Below are positions 48,199 to 61,900 of a stretch of DNA of 64,000 nt, piece by piece. The notes below the pieces were generated by a model. It was given only the letters and a program-made list of their open reading frames with translations. It did not search any database and had not been told where the DNA came from. The position numbers and the translations under genes are program-made. Each line of letters begins with the position of its first letter. Position 1 is the stretch's first letter. Origin of the DNA: Enoplolaimus lenunculus (Eukaryota > Nematoda > Enoplea > Enoplida > Thoracostomopsidae); contig JASANG010004103.1 of NCBI GenBank assembly GCA_030248215.1, positions 186,001-250,000 of the forward strand, read 5' to 3'.

Positions 48199-51100
48199 GC
48201 TGTTGCTGCTGTTGTTGTTGTTGTGACTGTAATATGCACGAAATGTTACGTGTTGCCTTTAAAATTGATAGGGATATTGGCACATCGTAGTGCACTATTG
48301 TGTCTAGAGCTAGCACTGGTATCATAATTCGTGTTCGAATTTTAGACCGAATATAAAGAATGGTGTGAAGAAATTTTGGTTGACGCGCTTAGGGACTTTT
48401 ATCTGCTGAAAATGGCACAATATCGCGTGGTCAAAGACTGTTTGCTGGAAACCGGGAGAAATTATATCGCATTCACGCAGAGCGGCGATAAGATGCTTGG
48501 GGTAACTAAAAATAAGTATAGTTTTTATATCACCATCAGTTACAGTAGTTGTCATTGATTTTTTGTTTATTTAAATTCACAGAATTATTTTATATAATTG
48601 TTACAATTTAGTCAATGTAGTGTGGATCGGAGTAGTTTAATGCAAATTGATAATAAGTTACTTCTATGTAGAGTTATATAAATGCTAGATTCTGCAGAAC
48701 ATAAAAAGCTCATACTTTTGCTGTCTAAAATACCTGAAAAGCTTTAACACAATTTTTGTTTTTTATGCTGCAAATGTTTTGCCTGGGTAAATGCGCTATG
48801 CAAATTCCGCAATACCATGCGTACACTAAAAAGCTTCAGTATACAGCACAATGAAGCCAAAAAGCTTCACTGTGCAGCGCACTGAAGCAAAAAAGCTTCA
48901 GTGTGCTGCACTCTGAAGTCAAAAAAGCTTCAGTGTTCATGACGCCACCCCCTCAAAAGTCAGCTGGTGTATGCATGATATTGTGGAATTTGCATTAGTT
49001 CGGTTTGGTCGATGCAATTTCAGATAGGCATGGGTCCGAAGGAATTTAATGACTGGCTTCGCGACAACAATTACAACGGGAAATATCTCAAAGTCTGGAT
49101 TGAACATCCGGCGATCGGGCCAGATGAATTGGGCAAAAATATGATTGGCAGAGTACTAATGGAAATACGCGATGCGATTAGAAGACTTATCAGTAAACTT
49201 AATTTATGAAATATTTTGTCAAATTATCTCAAAAGATGACATTTTTACAAATGTCCAAAATTGGTATTTATACTTTCTACTAAAACTACCTTTTTAATAC
49301 TATCTGAAAAAATTTTGAGAGCACCATTTGCCAACGTGGCATGTTGCTTTTCCTTACATTGTAGCTCGGTTACTACTTAACCAGTAACATTGCTGATCAG
49401 TAGATAAACGCATGATTTTGCTTCTTTGGAATTTATCGTCAACTAATGGTAGATTCTTGTTTTGAAGCCTGTTAAAGCTATTGTATGCGCCCTTAATAGA
49501 TATTTAATGGTAATAAACTCTAGGTAAAATATACCATTCAAGCATCGTATTATAATATTTGACAACTTATAATTCTGTGTATTTGTAGCTGAATCGGACG
49601 AAATTGATGAAACACTTGAAGCAGATGAAGCCGTGGACGAACATGAAACTGTTGTTGTAGAACAACCGATGTCTCCTACACCTGAAGATCATGACCTGGA
49701 TGCCGTTGACACAGAACAGGATCCTAGCTCGACGTTTGAAGCGCAGGTTAGACTGTAAATTGTTGTTTTCTGGAAGTTTTTCAGTTATCGTATCACGTCT
49801 TAGGATGGTGTAACACTCTCGCCGCGCCGCGCTCAAATTGTTGGCAATAATTTAGTTGTGACAGTATGGTTTTAATGTTCTTTGCAAATTTCATAGCCAA
49901 GGTTGTCCGTTGGAAATATGAAAAAGGTAAGTATCGTAATCACGATTAGAAGTTTTAAATTCTCTACGCAATATTTACTTAGTGTTGTTATTTGTTGCAT
50001 CGTTTAGATTCCTGGTTCATCGAAACATGCTGAGTCCGATTCTTCTGATGATGGTAAGTTAGCTAGTGAATGACACAGTGTAAAATTCAAAGCTGGAAAG
50101 TTTTCCTGTGAACATTAATCAACCAATGAAATTGCACATATTCGCTTTGGTGTCTCCAAAGATAAACTGGCTCAGACATATTTTATTTTTTCATTTTTAC
50201 CGTATTTTGTACTTTATAAATTCATTTCATCGCATGCAAACAACAGTGGAAATGATTGAATTGAATAATTAAATGTTAGATAATAGCTAATTTGCATATT
50301 ACCTTTCTAATAAGTCTAAATTGGCGTTTTAAATTATTTAACTGATTATTAGGGTTACTGAAGCGTTTATGGGTGCGAACAATCTGAATAAATTGTTTAT
50401 AAACCTCTTAAACTGATAACTGAATAGCTAGCTAATACCTAATTTGCATATTATGTACCTTAATTCGTTAAGCCTAATTAGGACTATTTAAATTATCTCA
50501 CTGATTTAGGGTTACAAGTAGGGTGCAACCGGAATTACAATTTACCGGAACTGGAACCGGAATTTGAAAAATTTTCTGGAAACGAAACCGACCGGAACCG
50601 GAAAATGAAAAATACATGCAATCGAGAAATTAATTTTTCCTTTTCTTTGTTGCAATATTATTGGTGAAATAACCCTAGTTGCAGATATGTATTCATTTTA
50701 TCTGCTGTATTTTAGATTTTCTTAATCCACGGAAGCGAAATCTACCGTCTATGGTTTAGTTTCGGCGATTGACAAGGTTTACATGTTATACTAATGAAAT
50801 CTATTTCTGTATCGTCATTTTTAGTGAAATATCTGAATTACCGCCGACCAAATTTTAATACCGGATGTTTTAATTCCAGTAAAAATTTACCGGAACCGGG
50901 AGGTGAAAAAATGCCGGAACCGGAGTTCCGCTTGCAGCCTGGTTATAAGCAATCAAATTCATTACTAAAGGGTGTTTGGGTGTGAGAAATCTGAATGACT
51001 TGATTACAAACCTCCACAACTGATCACTGAATCGTTAGCTAATAACTAAGTTGCATATTAGATTAATTGGAAAGTAAGTGGGCCAAACTATCCGTTTGTG

Positions 51101-52874
51101 CTTTATAAGTGTGGAATGCTTAACTTGACTGCTTAAAACGTAAGTATGTCAGAGAATCGCTCAATACATATTGTTCTGCTACGAATGGTCTTTGATTGTA
51201 TCTTGCTCATTTTTCAGATTTTAACTACAATTTGTAGTGTAACATGCAACTTTTTTCGTTTCAGAATCGAGTGATTCCGGAACCTGGGTAGATAAAAATG
51301 ATGATAGTAGTTCTAATGCTTCTGAATCTAATAAATCTGAATCGGAAGATGATAATCTTGACACTCAAGATCGAGTTAGCAGCCCCGAACTGGACGAAGA
51401 GAAAGGTACTGATTTCTACTTGGCGAGTGTGTAAATAATTTTTTAGAGCAGGCACATTTGTTTTATCTGGCATATTTTAGCATTGTATGAAATTTTCTTT
51501 CATATGTTTATTATAAAGGAATGAAATTGAACATAATTTCAAAACTGTGTTGTGGTAGTACATAACGTTAACGTTTTTGAATAAAATAAAATAATGACTG
51601 TTTTTGTAACTTCTGTAAAATCAAGGAACTCTTACTGTGCTGCGTTAACATACTAAACACGGTGCAACCGGAATTACAATTTACCTTAACCGGAATTTGA
51701 AACAATTACCGGACACGGAAGCGGAACCAGAAATGTAATATACATGCACCGAAAAATTCATTTTAGTTTTCTTTTTTGCGATATAATATGGTAAAATAAC
51801 CTAACCCTAGTTGAAAGTAGGTATTCGTTTTATTTGCTGTATTTTATATTTTCATAATCCACGAAAGGGGAAAATCTACCTTCGATGGTTGATTTTCGGC
51901 GATTTTCAAAGTTTATATAGTATATTAATGAAATCTTTTTAATTTTTATCGTCATTTTTAGTAAAGTACCTTTATTTGCACCGACCGAAGTTTAATACCG
52001 GAATTTCTAATTCCGGTAAAAATTTACACAAACCGGAAGGTGAAACTGCCGTAACCGGAATTCCGGTTGCACCCTGATACTATTAATTACAATATCAATA
52101 TTATTGAAGAAATATAGCTAATCAGATGTCACATCTCAGTTAACATAATGGTATTTAAAACAATTTATGTTTAATTTGACTGTATTTCAATGTTTATACA
52201 GAACAAGAAACAAATATTAAACGTTTACAAGCCATTAAATTGGCTGCGGTGTCTAAACAAGAAACACGCTTGCAAGATGCTGACGAGCTACCGTACCCCA
52301 GGGAACGTAAGTTGATTTCAGTCGTAATGTTTGACGCAATAAGATCACGAATTTTGAACTTCATTGTTCACTGATTCTGCAGTTATAAGGCATATAGTCA
52401 GCTGGTCATTGATGCTGCACGTATTTAAAAATATAAGAACACTCGCGTAATCAGAAAAATTCGAGAGGGACGCGACTAATTGTTCCTATACGTACTAGAG
52501 CTGGTGTCAAACAAGTTTTACTTGAAAAGTTTTCATAACGGCACCGTTGCGTATATTAAATTTTAGAAAAATTTCGGGGTGAGACAGCAGTTTTCACTCC
52601 TGTGTACACCACTGGACACAGATATGTGTAACACCTGTATGTTTGTTGTTTTTAGGATCGCATTCTGCAAGTTCAACGGCGTCGTCTTCTTGTCATTCAT
52701 CATCGTCTGCCTCTTCATCAACGTCTACTAATCCTTCTGAAGACGACAATGATAACGAACACAAAAATAAAGAGTTTGATGGTAATCGAGAAAATCAACA
52801 ACAACCACAACAACAGCAACAACAACAACAACAACAACAACAACAAGAACAACAACAGCAACAAGAACAACAGC

Positions 52875-52918
<44 letters not shown>

Positions 52919-55900
52919 CTAGAGCAGCGACAAAAGATTATTACACCATTGGAATTTAGCGGTCACAAGGAGGAGTCTGATACCGGTAAAGATGAAACGG
53001 TGGATGGCGAAAAGCCAACGACCGCAGAAGATGGGACTGTGGTTGATGAAAGAAAAGAAATGGGGCCTGTACGGAAGACGGCAGAACGGTTTGGGCTTCA
53101 ATTGTTTGGTGGTATGGCTAACGTTTATGATGAAACGTTGTGTATCAGCGAAACGTACATGGAACCATTACAGTTGGACCAAGCGACTTATCCGTCGATA
53201 TTGCATTATTTGTATTATCAGGTGAGGGAGATTTTTTGGTTCAAGACACTGGAATTGCCGGTGTTCTGTGGTTTCGGTTTTAATTTTAATCGTTTTAAGC
53301 TTTTTTATGTAGAGTCGGAAGAAACGATAAGTTTTAGGATTACGACTGCACAAGGGTAATGAAAATTCTAATATACAGTCGGTGATAAGTATTAATTGCA
53401 CTATCAATTTTTAAACTTACATTTTGAGTAATACGGAGAATTCGACCAAAATAGATGTATGTAACTTAATTTAGTATTTGAATTGGCCTCTTTTTGTGTT
53501 TTGTATTTTGAGGCTGCTTGAGTGTTTCTATAACATGTAAATATTTTAGGCGTTGAGTCAAAGCATGCAGGAGGCGAATTCTCCAGCAAAATTTTCGCGT
53601 GAATGGCGGTTTAAACTTTTCAAAGCAAGAGACACCAAAATTCTTCAACGACACTACAGAGATTTGTGTCAAATACTGAAGAACGATAATCCAAAGGTAA
53701 GAATGTGTTTAAAATTACTGCACGAGATTAAAGCTTAGTCAGAAACGTTTTATTTAACTTTTTTAAAATTTAAGCGATTTATTTCTAACTACAGCCATTA
53801 ATTTTGTTTTCGGTCTGTCTCTGGAGTACGGGTCTGTCAAGTAATTTTCTCTAACGAATATGAAAATGTAAACGAAACTGTAATAAAGACAATTCTAATT
53901 AATTGCAGTCATTCATTCGTTATTATTACTTAAATCACTGTCGCAATATGTGATCCAGTATAGCTTGGTTAGTTATGAACGTTTCTGAATATTTGATTTA
54001 GTGTGTATCGGCTCAAATGCTTGTTCCACGATTCTATCCGCTTCTCCTTAAAGCATATAAAGCCCGCTTGTTGCAAAGCCAAGATGCACGAGACTGTTTA
54101 GCCGCAACACAACATTATGTGCTTATATCTTGTAATACTCATGACAAAGTTCGAGGTTAGGCGTTTTATAATTTCTTACAGATTGTTATTGCTACAAATA
54201 TCGAAATACATGTAATATCAGAGCTGTAATCATGTAAATTGAAAGCTTGGAAATATTACTGTGCAGTTCGATGGTCTTATTCGTTGGATGAGTAATGTAT
54301 GTTGGAGTTTCGAACATCGTATCACTAAGCTTGGCGTAAAAAGTTAGAAATATCTTTAGACTTTTAATTAGATATTTCTTTTAACTTTTGTTTTGCACAC
54401 TTAAAAAGCGCGATAATTTTTTTGGAGGTTGGAGCAATTCCTTTTGTATACCCTTCTAATTACGTAAGTTTGTCTGTGATCGTTTTTGTTAGCTTAAATT
54501 CCGTTAAACTACTAGGTATTGGTGTATCGTGGGATAAATTGAAAGAATATGTCACTGCGAATAATGCAACAGCGCGAGATTTTATGACATGGTTGGCACG
54601 TCCAGCACTCTCACCGATGCTACTGGGTCAAAATCTGGTCGGTCGTATATTGATGGAACTGAGGCAGGAAATAGGTAAGTTTTGGCAATTGATTTTTTTG
54701 CATATTTCACATTTGCTCGTGTAAGCTTTAGGATCTGCTTTTTGTATGGAAATTATTTGACTTGAACTGAGTTTTGATTGTCTCATGTTTTGATAACCCA
54801 TCTATGTTTGGTTACTAATGTATTGATTATTTGTGGGATAGTTTTTGAATATAGTGTTAAGTGAAATCAATTGTGTTTGTTTTGTTGCAGCTCCTGTGAC
54901 GCCATCGAAACAACCCGTTGCGAGTGGAAATAGCGATGGATGCTTAAAAGGTGTAGAAACTGAGTCTAGTAATTCAGAAAATACTGCTGCGGTTAAATCA
55001 TTGGAACCTGCAAAAGTATCTGAAGCTCAATCACAACAGGATGATGCCGCTGATAATTCTACTCAAGACGTAACAGGTAAGGCATGTGTCCGTAAGCATG
55101 TTTAGATTTATCCATTTGAGTGAAAGCTTTTTAGCCAACACGCATTTGAACAAATTTTGCTCCATAAGGGTGTTATCTTTCGAAAACATCTGCAGTCTTA
55201 ACTAGACTTGGTTTTGACGGATTTTGTTGAAATTTGATTTAGCGGATAACAAAAATTTGAATGACTTTTTCATTCAAGCATATAAATTGTATCATCGGAT
55301 GCAAAAAGGATGCGTTTTGCCGTAAATTTCTCCGGGGAACGCTATTAGTTTTCATTGTTGAAATAAAATGTTCAGCAAAATTTCAATTTGTGCTACGAAG
55401 ATATAAGCTTCTGCTAGATAATAACGGTGCTATTTCAAATTGTTTCGAGTGTGTAGGATTTCATATTTGTGTAGTAGGGTTGTAAAATTAGCCGAGTTTC
55501 GCGCTATGCTTTTTGTAATCCTGTCAATGCTTCAGTACCTAACCTAGATTATTCCACAACTGCAGAAAAAGTCAGCACGAAAAACTGCAATGCTGGAGAT
55601 GAAATGAAACAACTTAAACAACAGTTGCAGCAACAGCCTGTTGTGCTGACAGCCACTGAAACTCCTATGGTTCCGCTAGATCCTAATCCAGATTCCTTTC
55701 AGTATGCCACAGATATTATGCAGGGTGTCAAATTTGACGGTACGTAACGCTAGAATAATATTTTTGTTGTATCTATTTTTAAACGAAATTTCGGTTCGCT
55801 TTAGAATTCCGATATAAAACAAGTTTCTGCTCAGATGCAATCCAGTTCCGTTTGGCATTCTGATTGCTATTTTAATTTTAGGGTTGCTTTGTTTTTTCAA

Positions 55901-58900
55901 AGACGAATGCAAACCGTTGTCGGATTTTTATCATGCGCCGTTCTCACTTGATGGGCAAGTGTACTCGTGTATGATGGAATGTTATTGGAGCCATTTGCTT
56001 CGCTATTTTGACATTTATCCAAAGTCGTTTGTACACAACCATACCAATACGGTCGAATTTTACAAAGAAGCACGCGCGATCCAAGCGCGAGCGTTGAAAA
56101 CTGGTGCAATGACTGTTGCACACTTCGACGGATATAATAATGTAAGCGAAGATTTGTTGCTGTAAACTGCTTGCGACTGTCCTCAAGCAAGAAATTTATC
56201 GATAAAAGGGTTTGCAACTGCAATTTTTTTGCTGACGTCAACTTGTTAAAACTTTTGACGATCTATAAAAAAATTTAAGGACTGATGTATAAAACTAAAT
56301 AAAATCAGACAATATTTTCGGCCGAAACGTTTACTTAGTTAAATTGGTTAAGTACAATTTACTTTGATTTCCTACTCTTGTTAATGCGAAAAACTATTTT
56401 CCTCTTTGCTTGATTTCTCGTAAAATGTAGTTTGGTTTCTATTTGTTCCTGAATCTTACCGGTGAATAAAAATAGCTGAATTTTACCTTTGAATAAAAAT
56501 AGCCATATCGAAAAACTTTTTTGTGCAGGTGACTGGGTTACATGGGTTACATATTAAACTTACACTCGAGCAAGATTACTTGATTTCAGTATTTGTTGTA
56601 CGAAGTGCTCATTCGCGCAGTACGAGCTCAGTACACGGCGCACGGAAGTTTGCGAAAATTTCTAATCAATACGTCCCAGAAACTTTTGGTGTTTACTAAC
56701 CCTCATAGTCTGGGTCACGGTAAGTTTTGTATTCATTTTATATTCCTACCGGGGTTCCTGGCATTGGTTTGCATCTATCATTTCTGTGTTTTTATAATGT
56801 AATTCGTGTGTAAACTGCTAAGTGATTACCCATTCGGGTGCAAATAGTCGATCAAAATGCTCTCCTTGCTCTTTTAGGTACATTTGTATGAGGCTGTTTA
56901 GATTGGATAAGGCCCATAATCAACTCAGCTAGCTTGGGTTGCTAGAAAGTTTTCAAAGAGACTTGCAGAGATTACACATGGCCCATGGCTGTATTTTTTC
57001 TAAGCGGCTAAATTTGTCCTTGACATGCTGTTTTAACTTGTCACGCTTTTTCAGGTAATTTTAGACTATAACAACCAGTAAAACCGAAACAGCTGTAAGC
57101 TGTCGATATAATAATTACTTTTAAGCTGTCAATTGGAGGAAGTCTTGATGCCTTTCGTGGTTTTACTATTTACGTATTTCTGAATTTTTGCAATACTCAT
57201 TAGTTCATGTTTTAATTACACTTGTGTTCGTTATAGGGATTGGTATGAACGCTGATACTTTGAGAAAATGGATGGATGATGAAAGTAACTTTTAATCTTT
57301 TGCTGTATATGGATACAACTTTGTGTTATATACGCACAGCTACATACAGACTTTGAAAACAGTGGAGTCGATAAGTAAGGTAGTAACTTTATCACTACGA
57401 TTAATCATTGGAAACACCAACCTTGTTTGATTATCTTATTGCTTTTGTAAAACTGAATGAATGCAAAGTGGTCTCGAAACCTATTTAAACATTTTAATTT
57501 GATATTTTGTAGTCATTGATGAGAACTTTTGCATTCTAGACAAACTTCAGTTTGCAGTCGTAATGCTTTTTAGAATTGAATGAAAATGATGTTGGGCATG
57601 CGTTACTGTACGACGAGTGGCGGCCGGAGAAATTGGGTCGCAATTTACTCGGTGTCGCTTTGATGGTAATTCGTGAAGAAATTCGGTTTGCGTGCAAACT
57701 AAGACGTCAGGTGCCCAGGGTGGAGCCAGTAGAAGAACCTGTCAAACCTGTTGTCCCTCTTGAAAATCCGAATGTGACAATTGAATCTACGAATGATAAT
57801 CAAGCTACTGGTAACGGTAAGTAAATTTGGAAACAACAACTGATGAATTATTGTAAATCACCTATGAAGTTGATTAAAATAAGCCAGTGGAGTTTGATAG
57901 CCTTAACGTACCTTAGTTTCACATTAACTTGTTTGTTTAAGAGCAGCATTCTATAGCTTCCAGCAGCCTTGCATGTGAATGCTGATTTTGTCACAACGGT
58001 ACAGCTACAGGCGGAATTATGCTCGCGACCAGTCGCATCTAGAGACGTAATTGCTGTCAAGTTTCAATTGCGACTGTAATCGCGTTTACAACCAATTGAA
58101 AATTTAAAACCACAAAGCAAAACAAGGTCGCAGAATGTACACGTAGTTTTGTCCGCGACTGTATATATTATATTGTTTTAGTTACGCGGCTTGTAAATAA
58201 AATCGTTATGTTTTTATAGGTACTGTATTGGAGACTGATAAGCTTGAAAGCAGCAGTCAGTCACCAGAACGCCCTGTCATGTCACGAGAAGACTTGTTTG
58301 CAGCAAAGTTAGAACGTATATGCCGGAAGCGACACGAACGAGAATTGCATTTACAACGACGTGCGGCAGCGCTAAATATTAGAATTCGAGAGCGATCGCC
58401 AGAGCCTACAACGTCGGAAGGTTATCTGGGCAGAGCCCGTAGACGAATGGCAGCTGGCTTGCTAGGTCGACATCTTCATCCTCTTCGCTCACTACGGCAC
58501 AATCGTCAGCTTCAAGACTCACCTGGGGACGCCGCTAGCTCGACGCGGCGGACCCTTCCTATAGAAGTTTTCATCGATAAAGGCCGCAAAACAGTTCAGT
58601 TTAGTTCACTTTTGAACGATCCGTACGCGATTGAGGTGCCGAAATTGTTGGTTGAAGCCCAAGAGCAGCGTATAGTGCTACCTCAAGCGAGTATGAAAGC
58701 TAAGCTGTCACTTAGTATCGCTGGACGGAAAGCACAAACTTGTGATTGGGTAAGTGGCAAAGTTGCAGGTGACATGGCTAATGGATCTATAACAGCGGCT
58801 GATGATAAAATTGATCAGTTATTATCGTTGGCGTTAGGAGAGTCTGAAATTTATATGGATGATGATGAAGATAGACGCCTCAAAGAAGCTGGGGAAGGTG

Positions 58901-61900
58901 AGACCTTACCATGGAAGGAACCTAGTGCGGATTTAGACCAGTCCTCTTTAGCGGCTACGTTGTCTGCGTTAGTTGCGGAAGCTGCTAGCTCAGTTGGTCG
59001 GGAAGCAAGAGTTAACGGCGAGTATAGATCGCCATCTGGAGTACGCGAAAATCAAGGGAAAGCTGAACAGAAATTGACAGAGCTACTTGATATAGCGCTG
59101 GATAGCGAAGAATTTGACGCAGGAGTTGATGTTTACAAAGGAGACAAGGGAGGAAAAAGCATGCATGGCGGTGGGTCCGCGGTCGATTTTTATGGAGCGG
59201 AGGTGAATAGTGATATTGGGGGTACTCTAAACGGTGAGCGACAGTTGAATTCTGGAGTGTGTGTGCCAGAAACAACTGGAGGTGGTACCGACTTTGACAG
59301 CTGTGAAATAGAATCGAGGGCCGATGGTGCGTTGAAAAGACGCCGAATGGAAGACACTGAAAATGAGCGTAAGTTTACTCAGTGGTTGTGTAGATTTTTG
59401 AGGTAGTCAAGTCACACAGGTTGGGTACGTAAGGTTGCCTTGATAAACTGTTGTAAGCTATAAGCCATTATCGGCAGTGCTAGTCCGCCTGTACATACTT
59501 TTTTTAAAACAGCTTTATTGGGCAAAAGTTGGCGGAAAATTATGCCACTTAGTTTTTTGACTGAAAACTAGATTCTGGATTACGTCAACACGGGCTTTCA
59601 CGGATACTGCTCTGTTAGCTTCTAAGCTAGTGAAGATTTTGGCAAAAATTACCAATATAAAGAATACAAAAGTGACGTTATGTAGCGTTTGCTCGCGTTA
59701 TTGTAATACAAATAATACTATTTCCAGAACCGCTCAAGAAATCACGGTTATCGGTGGAGGCAGATAATTCAGACGGGTTGAATGTTCTAGTCGCAACTGC
59801 GATTGCAGAAAAAGAAGACCTCAGCGGCGAATCAATAGAAAAATATGTTTCTCCTTCAGATCAACCAGTTTCCGATAGCGTCAAACGCAATTTGAACGCA
59901 TTGCAACGTCTTAAATCGTTGAAATTTAAATCGAAGAAGGTTTGTGTAGAAAGAATTACTTCCACACAAAAAGTTTTCCCGTATCCATAATGACTGGACT
60001 GACAAACTACGCTGAGGTTTAGGTTTAGGAAAATATTAAACCGTAGTATTGTAGAAATTTTTAGGTTATATCAATACCGCTTGGTATGTGAGATTGTAAA
60101 CAAGTACTCTGGCTTCTCCACAGCTTGAAAATTTCCGCCGGGGGGCGTTTCCTGGGGGGCAGCTGATTTTGCTGCGGGGCAGTTTTCCTGGGGGCCCCCA
60201 GATGATCTGGAGGTCCTGGGGGGCAGGCTTAAAATTTTGCAAACCGACTTTTTGGACCATTTTTTCATTCTAGACCGTGTTTCCAACTCAACGTAAGATT
60301 ACTCATCGTTCAACATGACAAAAATTTCTCGCAAACGCTAATAACAATAATTTTAACTAATATTACGTATATACTGACAACTTAACCAGAAGTTGAAAGA
60401 AGCGCAATTATATAAAATATAGATAATCTATAATTGAAACTGTGATTAATATATATTTTGTATATTAGTCACAGCTTTAATTTATCATAAGGCTCAGGCG
60501 GGTTGAACTTGCTGCTGCAAGGTACTTTCGAATGCTGTATGCCCTGAAACGGTCTTTATATAATTGTGCTTTTTCAGTTCATTATTGAATTGTATTAGTT
60601 ACTACGGGTATTTGTAACGCTATTAAAAATTATGAGTACTCAGCGTAATATAAAATCATATTTTGCCGAATGTCCGCCTCAAAAGAAGTCCAGGTCTTTC
60701 TTTACGTTTTAACATTGAAAATTTTTGACCTAGAAAAGTCCTGGGGGGCCAGCAAAAAAATTTGCTGGGGGGCGGCCGAAAATTCGCCGGTGGGCCTTTC
60801 CTGGGGGCGGCAAAATTTTCGCCGGGGGGGAAATGAAAATTTCGAAAAGTGCTGGGGCCCCGCCCCCCCCCCCCCCCCCGCTGTGGAGAAGCCAGGTACT
60901 AGAGTATGATGGATTTGGCGAATTACTTGTACGTGTTATGATTTTGTTTTGTAGTAAACTGATTACTGAATCCTGCTACTGTGTAGTTGTTCTGCAATGC
61001 AGTATCTATTACAACGGAATACCTATCAATTGAAAAGTAGTATTTTCATCCTACATCGAGTAAAATTGTGATTATTTCAACAGTGTTAATCTTTCATGTT
61101 TTAGGAGCAAAAACCGTCGGTTAAGATTCTATCTAAGGAACCACGGGCATCAAAGGCGTTGAAATCAAACGCTACCAGTGAACCGACAATTCCTCGTTCA
61201 GCGGACACTGTTTCTGGCAACGAAGACTCAGAACCGAATGTAAGTTGGTTTTATTGTTCGTGAATTTTGTTTCACCGTGAATGGTAGTAAGATGTCTGCC
61301 ATTAATTTTGATGAAAATTGTTTAATTTATTTTGCATTTTTAAGTTAGTCTAAATGGCAATCATTGATTATTATTTTTAGGTTTTTAGTACAGGCGAATA
61401 ACATCAGAATGCGGTTGAACTATTGTTTTAAAAGCAACCATTTGTTATTGAAATTTGGTTTTGCACTACTGTTTTAGCAAGACCCAATATCTTAACAGTT
61501 TATGGCCAGTCATTTGAATTAAATCTCAACGATTCGGCGAACATAAAAAATTTTCTGTTTTGAACTTTGGATAACTCACAAAAGTGGTTGACTATGTTAA
61601 ATTGTTTAACTTTCGACTTCAGCCTTCTCATGGCACCGAATTGACTCATTCTGATTTGTTCAGTACGATCGCAATATTGAATCAACAGCGGCTTCAGTTG
61701 CAGACGGAATTATCACAGCAAGAAAGGCTGATTTCGTAAGTTGTCTAGAAATGTGTGTACATTGAACTTACTTACAAAAGACGAGAGATGTAAAAGATGT
61801 GCTATCTCATGTCTGAATTTTTAAATTGTTTCATCCGTAGACTAACCGAATATTCGTTTCCGGTAAAAATCGGTTTGCAAATTCCGTAACTTTATGCTCA

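Larger units (their letters stand above)
47083..49192 (+). other. NADAR domain 1 of paralogue B
   Basis: Exons 47083-47280, 47782-47876, 48346-48501 and 49024-49192. SPFDQSPLTVGDKTYRSVIH and FICQAKLDRW match A; the C-terminal block WIEHPAIGPDELGKNMIGR is almost identical to A. The last three exons have exactly the same lengths as in A (95, 156, 169). The Glu position is again Ile. Confidence 0.87.

Noticed and set aside
48026-48327. Long polyGln, polyThr, polyVal and polyLeu open frames on both strands
   Set aside because: They all run through the intronic GTT repeat and have no other coding sign; the flanking exons splice around it.
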